From positions 248,001-312,000 of the forward strand of contig NZ_VYSG01000003.1 in the NCBI RefSeq assembly GCF_010667615.1: DNA of 64,000 bases, read 5' to 3'. Within the stretch, counting starts at the first letter, position 1, and each line of letters opens with the position of its first letter. This DNA is from Bifidobacterium choloepi (lineage in GTDB: Bacteria; Actinomycetota; Actinomycetes; Actinomycetales; Bifidobacteriaceae). The notes beneath the pieces were generated by a model, which saw only the letters and a program-made list of their open reading frames with translations, was not told the DNA's origin and made no database searches. The translations under genes and the position numbers were made by a program. Below are positions 26,439 to 34,586 of the stretch, one piece after another.

Positions 26439-27365
26439 ATGGACGAAGCGAATCGGCGGAACGAGGGGGCTGCGGCCGCACAGCCCTGGACGACGGCGCA
26501 GTTGCCGGCGGCGAAGGAGCGGCGGCAACTGACGGTGTCGAGGTCGCTCGACCTGCAGTCGGTCGAGAACTGCCGCGACCTCGGCGGCATCCTGACGAAG
26601 GACGGCCGCGTCGTGCGCGCCGGCAACCTGATCCGCTCGGCCGCGCTCCACCGCGCGAGCGGCAAGGACCTCGAGACGCTGAACAACCTCGGCCTCAAGA
26701 CCGTCATCGACCTGCGCATGAAGGGGGAGCGCGAGGCCGCGCGCGACCGGCTGCTCGTCGGCTGGAACATCGTCAAGCAGCCAGTGTTCACCGAGAACGG
26801 CCGCACGAAGCTCGCGCAGCTCAAGGGCATCCTCGTCAATCCCGGCACCTACATCCTGCGCCTCTATCCGACGATGCTGACCACGCCGCGCGCCGTCGAC
26901 TGCTGGAAGCACATGTTCCGCTCGTTGATCGACCAGCCGGGCGGCTACCTGTGGCACTGCACGCAGGGTAAGGATCGCACCGGCGTCGCGGCGGCGCTTG
27001 TCCTCGCGAGCCTCGGCGTCGACGACGAGACGATCAAGGCCGACTATCTCGAGACGAACGAGTACATGCCGCAGGAAGTGCCGAAGTCGGTCGTCAGGAT
27101 GGAACGATTCCTCGGCTGGCGCGCCGACATGGACATCGACCAGTTCCTCGAGGCGCGCCCGGCCAACTTCGAGGCGCTCCAGCGCACCGTCGCGCAGTAC
27201 GGCGGCTTCCAGGGCTACCTGTCGGAAGTCGTGGGCCTGGACGATTCGGACTTCTCGGTCCTGCGCGACTTCTACACCGTCGACCGCCACTCGGCCCGCT
27301 TCACCGCCACCGAACGCGACGGCATCCTGACCAACCGCACGCCCGACGGCCTGCTGCGGGGCTAA
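26439..27365 (+). CDS. Tyrosine-protein phosphatase (dual-specificity-like, Y_phosphatase3 type)
   Basis: A 308-residue phosphatase. The active-site P-loop HCTQGKDRTG lies at residues 173-182 with nucleophile Cys174 and Arg180. The N-terminal NCRDLGGILTKDGRVVRAGNLIRSAAL block is the typical opening of the bacterial Y_phosphatase3 family (NFRDLGG...R.G.lyRS..L). It probably dephosphorylates phosphotyrosine, phosphoserine or phosphoinositide; the substrate is unknown. A likely -10 element (CATAAT) is at 26398-26403. It sits between two paralogous small acidic proteins, one divergent and one downstream on the same strand, which hints at a shared process. Confidence 0.9.
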   Translation: MDEANRRNEGAAAAQPWTTAQLPAAKERRQLTVSRSLDLQSVENCRDLGGILTKDGRVVRAGNLIRSAALHRASGKDLETLNNLGLKTVIDLRMKGEREAARDRLLVGWNIVKQPVFTENGRTKLAQLKGILVNPGTYILRLYPTMLTTPRAVDCWKHMFRSLIDQPGGYLWHCTQGKDRTGVAAALVLASLGVDDETIKADYLETNEYMPQEVPKSVVRMERFLGWRADMDIDQFLEARPANFEALQRTVAQYGGFQGYLSEVVGLDDSDFSVLRDFYTVDRHSARFTATERDGILTNRTPDGLLRG

Positions 27366-27458
27366 ACCGCGAATATGCCCTCGGCTCACGACAGCCGGCG
27401 ACGGGGGTGGATCGGTAGGATGAAGCGTAGCGAAACTACCGTGAGAAAGGGGCGGATG

Positions 27459-27671
27459 ATGGCCGACGACGAACTGAAGGACCTGGACAAGCAGCAGGTC
27501 GACAACCTCGAGCACATCGTCAAGGAGACCGAGGAAAAGCCCGGCACCGCCGACACGAAGGACGTCGAGGGCGTCGACGTGCGCGAGGCCGCCGAGCGCG
27601 CCCGCGACAACGTCGTGATGGGCACCGACATCGAGCAGGCAATGTCCGAGGGCCGCATCTACGGCGAGTGA
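27459..27671 (+). CDS. Small acidic protein, paralogue of the protein at 26034
   Basis: A 70-residue acidic protein (NLEHIVKETEEKPGTADTKD, then VEGVDVREAAERARDNVV) related to the protein on the other side of the phosphatase gene through the shared IVKETE core. GAAAGGGG precedes the tandem ATGs at 27456/27459. It ends 6 bases before a full family A element. Function is unknown; no metal-binding or catalytic motif is visible. Confidence 0.75.
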   Translation: MADDELKDLDKQQVDNLEHIVKETEEKPGTADTKDVEGVDVREAAERARDNVVMGTDIEQAMSEGRIYGE

Positions 27672-27677
27672 CGACGA

Positions 27678-27884
27678 AGCTCCCTGGAAGGGAGCTGGCC
27701 GCGTAGCGGCCTGAGGGTCGACCGCGCGATGCTCCGAAGGAGCGAGTGCGCGCTGGAACTGAATGGGGCTCCGTGGAACTTGAGTTTCACGGAGCCTCTC
27801 GCATTCCAGCGCGCACTGGTCGCTTCGCGACGGCGTGCGGTCGACCCTCAGTCGCCTTCGGCGACAGCTCCCTTCCAGGGAGCT
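27678..27884. repeat. Family A inverted-repeat element, full copy 1 (reference copy)
   Basis: The left arm has the AGCTCCCTGGAAGGGAGCT hairpin, GGCCGCGTAGCGGCC hairpin, GAGGGTCGACC, a GCTCCGAAGGAGC hairpin and GCGCTGGAAC. The right arm mirrors this: ATTCCAGCGC, hairpin TCGCTTCGCGA, GGTCGACCCTC, hairpin GTCGCCTTCGGCGAC and AGCTCCCTTCCAGGGAGCT. The small hairpins differ in sequence between arms. Confidence 0.88.
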
Positions 27885-27927
27885 TGGCGGCGTGGACTCG
27901 CGTGGCCGGGGTGGGGAGGCTGGCTGG

Positions 27928-28233
27928 TATAGTCGGGGTCAATGTGAGCGACGAGCCGTTATCAGCGGGGAGCTCCCGGAAGAACGGCCGGATGGCGCGC
28001 AAGAACGCGCAGGATGGCCCAGTAGACCCGGCGGGATCGGCCCGTCATAGCCGAACACAAGCGGTCGGAAGAATCGTTCCGCAGTCATGTCGAACGATTC
28101 GCACGGCAAGCGAGGTGGTACCGCGGTGACGCCCGCGACTGGCGCGCCAGACATGGCGCGCGAATCGTGCGAACTACAAAAACAGTCATCGTCCTCGTGT
28201 GGTTTGACAGGAATGCTGCTACTAGACGAGGAG
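27928..28233 (+). promoter_or_regulatory. T-box riboswitch leader of ileS (translational type)
   Basis: The T-box sequence AGGTGGTACCGCGG is at 28113-28126; the UGGU tetranucleotide is complementary to ACCA at the 3' end of a tRNA with discriminator A, as tRNA-Ile has. A TATAGT -10-like element is at 27928-27933. Candidate AUC specifier triplets lie at 27961 and 28036. An inverted pair of GAACGATTC (28071-28100) forms a stem just before the T-box. There is no T-run terminator; instead CCTCGT at 28192-28200 can pair with the ACGAGG of the ribosome-binding site, fitting control of translation by uncharged tRNA-Ile. Confidence 0.85.
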
Positions 28234-28239
28234 TCAACG

Positions 28240-31200
28240 GTGAGCGAACCACAGCATGTGTATCCGAAGGCGGCGGCGGGCGACCAGCAGGCGAACGTCG
28301 CGCCGAATCCCAGTTTCCCGCAGCTCGAGGAGGACACGCTCGAGTTCTGGAATGAGAACGACACGTTCAACAAGTCGCTGGAACGCAACCCCAGCGGCGA
28401 CCATAGCGACAACGAATTCGTGTTCTTCGACGGCCCGCCGTTCGCGAACGGCCTGCCGCATTACGGCCACCTGCTGACCGGCTACACGAAGGACGTCGTG
28501 CCGCGCTACCAGACGATGAAGGGCCACAAGGTCAACCGCGTCTTCGGCTGGGACACCCACGGCCTGCCGGCCGAGCTGGAAGCCCAGAAGGAACTCGGCA
28601 TCGACTCGGTCGAGCAGATCGAGGAGATGGGCATCGACAAGTTCAACGACGCCTGCCGCGCCTCCGTCCTCAAGTACGTCAACGAGTGGCACGACTACGT
28701 CAACCGCCAGGCGCGCTGGGTCGACTTCGAGCACGGCTACAAGACGCTGAACATCCCGTACATGGAATCGGTCATGTGGGCGTTCAAGCAGCTCTATGAC
28801 AAGGGGCTCGCCTATCAGGGCTACCGCGTGCTGCCGTACTGCCCGAAGGACCAGACGCCGCTGTCCGCGCACGAGCTGCGCATGGACGCCGACGTCTATC
28901 AGGACCGCCAGGACACGTCGGTCTCCGTCGCCGTCCGCATCAGGAAGAACGATTCTTCCGAGGACATGGCTTCCGAGAACGGCGCCTACCTCGTCTTCTG
29001 GACGACGACGCCGTGGACGACGCCGACGAACTTCGCGATCGTCGTCGGCGCCGACATCGACTATGTCGAGGTCGAGCCGACGGAAGGCAAGTTCGCCGGC
29101 AAGCGCTTCTACTTCGCGAAGGCGCTCGTCGACAACTTCGCCAAGGAACTCGGCGAGGACTACAAGGTCATCCGCGAACTCAAGGGCTCCGAGATGGCCG
29201 GCTGGACGTACTATCCGGTGTTCCCGTACTTCGCGTCCGACTCCGCGACGGCCGAGGGCGGCACGCCGGGCCCGAATGCCTACACCGTCTTCACGGCCGA
29301 CTACGTCGACACCGTCGAGGGCACCGGTCTCGTCCACCAGGCCCCCTACGGCGAGGACGACATGAACACGCTCAACGCGCACGACATCAAGTCGGTCGAC
29401 GTGCTGGACGCCGGATGCAAGTTCACGTCGCTGTGCCCCGACTACGAGGGCCTCTATGTGTTCGACGCGAACCTGCCGATCCTTCGCAATCTCCGTGCAG
29501 GCGACGGCCCGCTGGCCTCCATCCCGGAGGAGCGGCGCGCGCTGCTGTTCCAGGAGAAGTCGTACGTCCACTCCTACCCGCACTGCTGGCGCTGTGGCAC
29601 GCCGCTGATCTACAAGCCGGTCTCGAGCTGGTTCGTCGCCGTCACGAAGATCAAGCCGCGCCTGCTCGAGCTCAACCAGGAAATCAACTGGATCCCGGAG
29701 AATGTCAAGGACGGCCAGTTCGGCAAGTGGCTCGAGAACGCCCGCGACTGGTCGATCTCCCGCAACCGCTTCTGGGGCTCGCCGATCCCGGTGTGGGTCT
29801 CCGACGATCCGAAGTACCCACGCGTGGACGTCTACGGCTCGCTCGACGAGCTCAAGGCCGACTTCGGCGACTATCCGCGCGACAAGGACGGCAACATCAA
29901 CATGCACCGTCCGTACATCGACGAGCTGACGCGTCCAAACCCGGACGATCCGACCGGCAAGTCGACGATGCACCGCATCACCGACGTCCTCGACTGCTGG
30001 TTCGAGTCCGGCTCGATGCCGTTCGCGCAGTTCCACTATCCGTTCGAGAACAAGGAGACGTTCGAGGAGCACTTCCCGTCCGACTTCGTCGTCGAGTACA
30101 TCGGCCAGACGCGCGGCTGGTTCTACGTGCTGCACGTCATGGCGACGGCGCTGTTCGACAAGCCGGCGTTCAAGAACGTCATCTGCCACGGCATCGTGCT
30201 CGGCAACGACGGCCAGAAGATGAGCAAGCACCTGCGCAACTATCCGGACGTCAACGGCGTCTTCGACAAGTACGGCTCGGACGCCATGCGCTGGTTCCTG
30301 ATGAGCTCGCCGATCCTGCGCGGCGGCAACCTCATCGTCACCGAGGAAGGCATCCGCGACACGGTCCGCCAGATCATGCTGCCGGTGTGGAGCTCGTACT
30401 ACTTCTTCACGCTGTACGCCAACGCCGCGAACGGCGGCAACGGCTACGACGCCCGCAAGCTGACGTCCGACGAGGTCCCCGGCCTGCCGGAAATGGACCG
30501 CTACCTGCTCGCGCGCACCCGCCAGCTCATCGCCGGCGTGACGGCCGACCTCGACGCGTTCAACATCTCGGACGCCTGCGCCACCGTCGCCGACTTCATC
30601 GACATGCTGACGAACTGGTACATCCGCAACTCGCGCGACCGGTTCTGGAACGAGGACGAGAACGCGTTCAACACGCTGTACACGGTGCTCGAGGCGTTCA
30701 TGCGCGTCTTCGCGCCGCTCGCCCCGATGGAAGCCGAAGCCGTCTGGCGCGGACTCACCGGCGGCGAATCGGTCCACCTCGGCGACTGGCCGTACCTGAC
30801 CGACCCCGCGACGGGCGCCGATACCGAGCTCGGCCGCGTCCTCGTCGACGACATCGACCTCGTCAACGCGATGGAGAAGGTCCGCGAGGTCGTCTCCTCG
30901 ACGCTGTCGCTGCGCAAGTCGGCGAAGCAGCGCGTGCGCCAGCCGCTCGCGCAGCTCACCGTCGTCGTCGCCGAGCCGAGCCAGATCAACGGCTACGTCG
31001 ACCTGCTCAAGAGCGAGCTCAACGTCAAGGACGTCGAGACGATCACGCTCGAGCAGGCTTCCGAGCACGGACTGAAGATCATCGACGAACTCAAGGTCAA
31101 CGCCCGCGTCGCCGGCCCGCGCCTCGGCAAGGACGTCCAGTTCGCGATCAAGGCGTCGAAGACCGGCGCCTGGCACGTCGACACCGCCACTGGCCACCCG

Positions 31201-31584
31201 GTCGTCGAGACGCCATCCGGCGAGATCGAGCTGCAGGGCGAGGAATTCGAGCTGTCGAAGCGCGTCGAGGAGAAGGATCCGGACGCCGCGAAGACGAACG
31301 TCTCGGCCATCCTGCCGACCGGCGGCTTCGTCATCCTCGACACCGCGCTGACCGACGATCTCGTCGCCGAAGGCTACGCCCGCGACGTCATCCGCGCCGT
31401 CCAGGATGCCCGCAAGGCCGCCGGCCTCGACGTCACCGACCGCATCGCGCTGTCGCTGACCGTCCCCGCCGCCGACGTCGCCAAGGTCGAGCAGTTCCGC
31501 GACCTCATCGCCAGCGAGACGCTCGCGACGTCGATGACCGTCGCCGGAGGCGCCGAACTGGGCGCCGCCGTCGAGAAGGCCTGA
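28240..31584 (+). CDS. ileS: Isoleucyl-tRNA synthetase
   Basis: A class I aminoacyl-tRNA synthetase of 1114 residues that charges tRNA-Ile. The HIGH-type motif is HYGH (residues 74-77) and the KMSKS-type motif is KMSKH (660-664); GWDTHGLPAE and DVLDCWFESGSMPFAQ are conserved. The length and motif forms match the long, eukaryote-like IleRS that is naturally less sensitive to mupirocin and is known in bifidobacteria. The start is GTG at 28240, placed 6 bases after GAGGAG; an upstream ATG at 28087 opens the same frame but lies in the T-box RNA. The dispersed motif at 28947 adds RKNDSSEDMASENG in the editing-domain region. Confidence 0.97.
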   Translation: MSEPQHVYPKAAAGDQQANVAPNPSFPQLEEDTLEFWNENDTFNKSLERNPSGDHSDNEFVFFDGPPFANGLPHYGHLLTGYTKDVVPRYQTMKGHKVNRVFGWDTHGLPAELEAQKELGIDSVEQIEEMGIDKFNDACRASVLKYVNEWHDYVNRQARWVDFEHGYKTLNIPYMESVMWAFKQLYDKGLAYQGYRVLPYCPKDQTPLSAHELRMDADVYQDRQDTSVSVAVRIRKNDSSEDMASENGAYLVFWTTTPWTTPTNFAIVVGADIDYVEVEPTEGKFAGKRFYFAKALVDNFAKELGEDYKVIRELKGSEMAGWTYYPVFPYFASDSATAEGGTPGPNAYTVFTADYVDTVEGTGLVHQAPYGEDDMNTLNAHDIKSVDVLDAGCKFTSLCPDYEGLYVFDANLPILRNLRAGDGPLASIPEERRALLFQEKSYVHSYPHCWRCGTPLIYKPVSSWFVAVTKIKPRLLELNQEINWIPENVKDGQFGKWLENARDWSISRNRFWGSPIPVWVSDDPKYPRVDVYGSLDELKADFGDYPRDKDGNINMHRPYIDELTRPNPDDPTGKSTMHRITDVLDCWFESGSMPFAQFHYPFENKETFEEHFPSDFVVEYIGQTRGWFYVLHVMATALFDKPAFKNVICHGIVLGNDGQKMSKHLRNYPDVNGVFDKYGSDAMRWFLMSSPILRGGNLIVTEEGIRDTVRQIMLPVWSSYYFFTLYANAANGGNGYDARKLTSDEVPGLPEMDRYLLARTRQLIAGVTADLDAFNISDACATVADFIDMLTNWYIRNSRDRFWNEDENAFNTLYTVLEAFMRVFAPLAPMEAEAVWRGLTGGESVHLGDWPYLTDPATGADTELGRVLVDDIDLVNAMEKVREVVSSTLSLRKSAKQRVRQPLAQLTVVVAEPSQINGYVDLLKSELNVKDVETITLEQASEHGLKIIDELKVNARVAGPRLGKDVQFAIKASKTGAWHVDTATGHPVVETPSGEIELQGEEFELSKRVEEKDPDAAKTNVSAILPTGGFVILDTALTDDLVAEGYARDVIRAVQDARKAAGLDVTDRIALSLTVPAADVAKVEQFRDLIASETLATSMTVAGGAELGAAVEKA

Positions 31585-31592
31585 TTATTTCC

Positions 31593-31630
31593 ATGTCACG
31601 ATCCCGGGCACTACGCTCGGGATCGTGACA
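31593..31630. repeat. Family C palindrome, copy 6, after ileS
   Basis: TGTCACGATCCCGGGC pairs with GCTCGGGATCGTGACA around ACTAC, 9 bases after the ileS stop. Confidence 0.8.
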
Positions 31631-31657
31631 GCTTGAGAAAACAGCTTCCTGAAATCC

Positions 31658-31706
31658 TGTTGATGTCACGAACCCGGGCCACTGGCCCGGGTTCGTGACA
31701 TCAACA
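31658..31706. repeat. Family C palindrome, copy 7, extended
   Basis: TGTTGATGTCACGAACCCGG pairs with its complement around ACT; the perfect stem reaches 23 bases, the longest of the family in this window. It stands 27 bases from copy 6. Confidence 0.85.
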
Positions 31707-31841
31707 GGACAAAGGCGGCCTCCGTCGTCGGCGCAAAGTGAAGGTTCACGCCTGCGCCCGTGCAGCTCCCTATAATGGGGAAGTGCTTGGGTCCGGGAGA
31801 GGGCCGCGGCGGAAGAATCGTTCCTGGAAAAGGAGTTGCCG

Positions 31842-32717
31842 ATGAGTGATGCAGTGTGCACCGGCGACACGGCCGGCGACGGCGACTGGGTGGTTTTGTA
31901 TGTCGTCACGCGGGACGGCGGCATTGTCGGCCAGCTGGAACGGCACGTCTTCGCGACCGAGGAGGAGGCGATCGCCGACTACTGGACGAACCGCGCGGGC
32001 CACGCGGTGAAGACGGCGATGTGGTGGACCGACTCGCAGTACGCGCCGAAGGAGCCGGCGACGCCGCTGCTCGACAGGAACGGCAAGCCCGTCGTCCCCG
32101 GCGAGGAAGGGCATCTGTCGGTCGCGCAGAAAGTCCGCCGCTGGAAGCCGGATGACGGCCGGCACTGGGGCGGCATGGTCTGCTACGGCCAGGTTCGGCT
32201 GATGGATGTCGGCGGCGAACGCCGCGAACTGCTCGACGTCGCCGCCGAACGCACGCAATTCGACATGGAAGACGCGCTCAAGTTCGCGTTCATGACCGAT
32301 CAGGTCGGCTATCTCAACGAACGGTATGCGGCGGCGGAGTCCGCCGTCAGGCAGGCGAGGAACGATTCGTCCGTCGATGACGCCGCCACGGCCCGACTCG
32401 TGCGCGAGGAAGCCGAGATCGAGCACTCCTGCCAGCGCCTCGACCGCCAGATCCAGGAGCTTGCCGCCACGATGTTCGGCGCTCCGAAGGCCACCTCGAA
32501 GGCCGGAGCGCAGGCCGGCGCCCCGAAGGCCGGTGTGAAGTCCGGTGCACGGTCCAATGCGTTGAAGTCCGGTGCCACGGTGCCCGGCGACGCGGCGTCC
32601 GGCGACGAGACGTCCGCCGGCTCGCGCCGGGGGAGCAGCGCCACCGGCCGCAAGCCCGCCGGCGCCTTCGCCCGCTCGTCCAAGCCCCGCCGTCGCGGCT
32701 GCGCCGTCGCGAAGTAA
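31842..32717 (+). CDS. Uncharacterised protein with coiled coil and Ala/Lys/Ser-rich tail
   Basis: A 291-residue protein I do not recognise. Residues 1-60 form a beta-like segment (DWVVLYVVTRDGGIVGQLER) followed by an acidic helix; residues 140-205 are helical and coiled-coil-like (EEAEIEHSCQRLDRQIQELA). The last 80 residues are low complexity, with repeated KAGAQAGAPKAGVKSG-type units and a strongly basic end (SSKPRRRGCAVAK), suggesting a disordered, possibly nucleic-acid-binding tail. AAAAGGAG precedes the ATG at 31842. The dispersed motif at 32360 encodes ARNDSSVDD. A family C palindrome follows the stop. Function unknown. Confidence 0.7.
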   Translation: MSDAVCTGDTAGDGDWVVLYVVTRDGGIVGQLERHVFATEEEAIADYWTNRAGHAVKTAMWWTDSQYAPKEPATPLLDRNGKPVVPGEEGHLSVAQKVRRWKPDDGRHWGGMVCYGQVRLMDVGGERRELLDVAAERTQFDMEDALKFAFMTDQVGYLNERYAAAESAVRQARNDSSVDDAATARLVREEAEIEHSCQRLDRQIQELAATMFGAPKATSKAGAQAGAPKAGVKSGARSNALKSGATVPGDAASGDETSAGSRRGSSATGRKPAGAFARSSKPRRRGCAVAK

Positions 32718-32744
32718 GATTCCTGCTCTTATAGATCTCTTATT

Positions 32745-32785
32745 GATGTCACAGACCCGAGCCGTTGGCTCGGGTCTGTGACATC
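32745..32785. repeat. Family C palindrome, copy 8
   Basis: GATGTCACAGACCCGAGCC pairs perfectly with GGCTCGGGTCTGTGACATC around GTT, 28 bases after the preceding stop. The AGACCCGAGCC inner stem is a compensated variant of CGAACCCGGGCC. Confidence 0.88.
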
Positions 32786-32925
32786 CAGGGGAGGAAAGAG
32801 TTCCTGTCTCCGCTGTCACCCCACGCCGGTAGCGGAACCACCGCCGCGAATCGTTCCATCTGACCGATCATCGAGGATAGACGATTGTTTCCAGTAAGAA
32901 CGGTGCAGGGCGGGGAAGTGACGGC

Positions 32926-34527
32926 ATGACGAACAGTACCGATGACGACGGCACGGCAGGGCCGGGCAAGTCGACGGGCCTCAATCCCGTCGAGCAGGCG
33001 ACGGCGAGCGCGCCGGCCGACGAGCTCGTGCCGGCGAACGAGATCCCGACGCCGCCGCAGGTGACCACCGACAGGAACGGCACCCAGCACATCTGCTGCC
33101 GAAACGGCGCGACGCACAGCTGGCAGCAAGTCAAGATGCTGATCATGACGCTGATGTTCACGGCGGCCGCGAACGGCTTCGCGAGCGTGCAGATGTCGGT
33201 CGCGCTGCCGCGAATTTCCGACACCTACCACATCACCGTCGCCGACGCGAACTGGGTGAACATCGCCTACGCGATCGTCGCGGCGACGGCGATCATGACG
33301 TCGGCCCGCATCATGCAGCGCATCGGGCTGAAACGACTGTATTTCTGGAGCTGCCTGCTGTTCGTCATCAGTTCGGTCGTCGGCCTGCTCGCCGTGAACT
33401 TCCCGCTGATGCTGGCGGCCCGCATCATCCAGGCGATGGCCGCCGGCGTCATGTTCCCGACGATCAACACCGTCATCGTGCAGGTCGTGCCGCCGGCGAA
33501 GTCCGGCTCGATCATGTCGATCAACAGCGCCGTCATCGGTCTCGGCGCCGCCTTCTCGCCGCTGCTGTGCGGCCTGCTGATCACGTACGTCAACCTGACG
33601 TCGATGTTCGCCATCCCGCTGGTCATTGGCGTGGTGACCTTGATTCTGGGACACAAGTATGTCTTCGACGTCGAGCCGCGCATGCACAAGCAGATCAATG
33701 TCGTCTCGATCATCCTTGCGTTCGTCGGCCTCGGCTGCCTGATGTACGGCTTCAACGAGCTGACCGACAAGCCGAAGATCGCCATCCCGCTGCTCGTCGT
33801 CGGCATCGGCGTGCTGGTGGCGTTCGTCATCCGGCAGTTCCGGCTCGCCACGCCGCTGCTCAACCTGCGTCCGCTGCGTCACCTGTCGGTCTCGATCGGC
33901 GTCCTCATCTACATGACCGGCGCGATGGGCGAGCAGGCGATGCTGCTGCTGACGCCGCTCTACCTCGAGCGCGCCTGCGACAAGACGGCGTTCGTGTCCG
34001 GCCTGTGCCTGCTCATCGTCGCGATCTGCTACTCCGGCTTCATCGTGCTGACGGGACGAATCGTTGACCGCCGCGGTATGTGGCCGGAGGTATCGTTCGG
34101 CTTCCTCATCATGAGCGCGGGCCTGTTTGCGCTGATTCTGATGGCCCAGCACAAGTCCGTCATCCCGGCCGTCATCTGCGGTGCCGTCGCCGTCATCGGC
34201 GACGCCTTCATCAACGTGCCGACGAAGGACGTCGTGCTCGAGTCGCTGCCGACCCGCATGGTGCCGCATCTCAACTCGGTCTTCTCGACATCCACGCAGA
34301 TCGCCAGCTCGATGGCGTCGGCGCTGTTCATCGGCCTGCTGTCGGCGACCGTAACACGTGAAACAGCCAGCGGCGTCGCTCGCTCCACCGCCTACGTCCA
34401 CGGCTTCTCGGACGCCGTCTGGGTGGCGCTCGCGATCGAGATCGTCATGCTGATCGTGTCGATCTGGTATTCGCGGCAGATGGTCAAGCATGGCGAGAAC
34501 AGGGTCGGGGAAAAGAAAATCTGCTGA
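32926..34527 (+). CDS. MFS transporter, DHA2-type drug exporter, first of tandem pair
   Basis: A 533-residue major facilitator with about 14 membrane segments starting near residue 68 after a hydrophilic N-terminus containing HICC. RIMQRIGLKRLYFWS matches the conserved loop 2-3 region and SGSIMSINSAVIGLGAAFSPLL the proline-rich motif C region of drug:H+ antiporters. GGGGAAG precedes the ATG. The next gene is a close paralogue (shared YGFNELTDKP.IAIPLLVVGI), so the pair arose by duplication. Likely role is proton-driven efflux of small amphipathic compounds; the substrate is unknown. Confidence 0.92.
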   Translation: MTNSTDDDGTAGPGKSTGLNPVEQATASAPADELVPANEIPTPPQVTTDRNGTQHICCRNGATHSWQQVKMLIMTLMFTAAANGFASVQMSVALPRISDTYHITVADANWVNIAYAIVAATAIMTSARIMQRIGLKRLYFWSCLLFVISSVVGLLAVNFPLMLAARIIQAMAAGVMFPTINTVIVQVVPPAKSGSIMSINSAVIGLGAAFSPLLCGLLITYVNLTSMFAIPLVIGVVTLILGHKYVFDVEPRMHKQINVVSIILAFVGLGCLMYGFNELTDKPKIAIPLLVVGIGVLVAFVIRQFRLATPLLNLRPLRHLSVSIGVLIYMTGAMGEQAMLLLTPLYLERACDKTAFVSGLCLLIVAICYSGFIVLTGRIVDRRGMWPEVSFGFLIMSAGLFALILMAQHKSVIPAVICGAVAVIGDAFINVPTKDVVLESLPTRMVPHLNSVFSTSTQIASSMASALFIGLLSATVTRETASGVARSTAYVHGFSDAVWVALAIEIVMLIVSIWYSRQMVKHGENRVGEKKIC

Positions 34528-34586
34528 ATCGTTCAAATTTCAATCTTTTCTGTACGATTCGTCCGCGCGAAGGAGGAGGGAAGACG

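Noticed and set aside
28087..28239. In-frame N-terminal extension of IleRS beginning at ATG 28087
   Set aside because: The stretch encodes the T-box and anti-Shine-Dalgarno structure; the GTG at 28240 has a good ribosome-binding site and gives the expected protein start.
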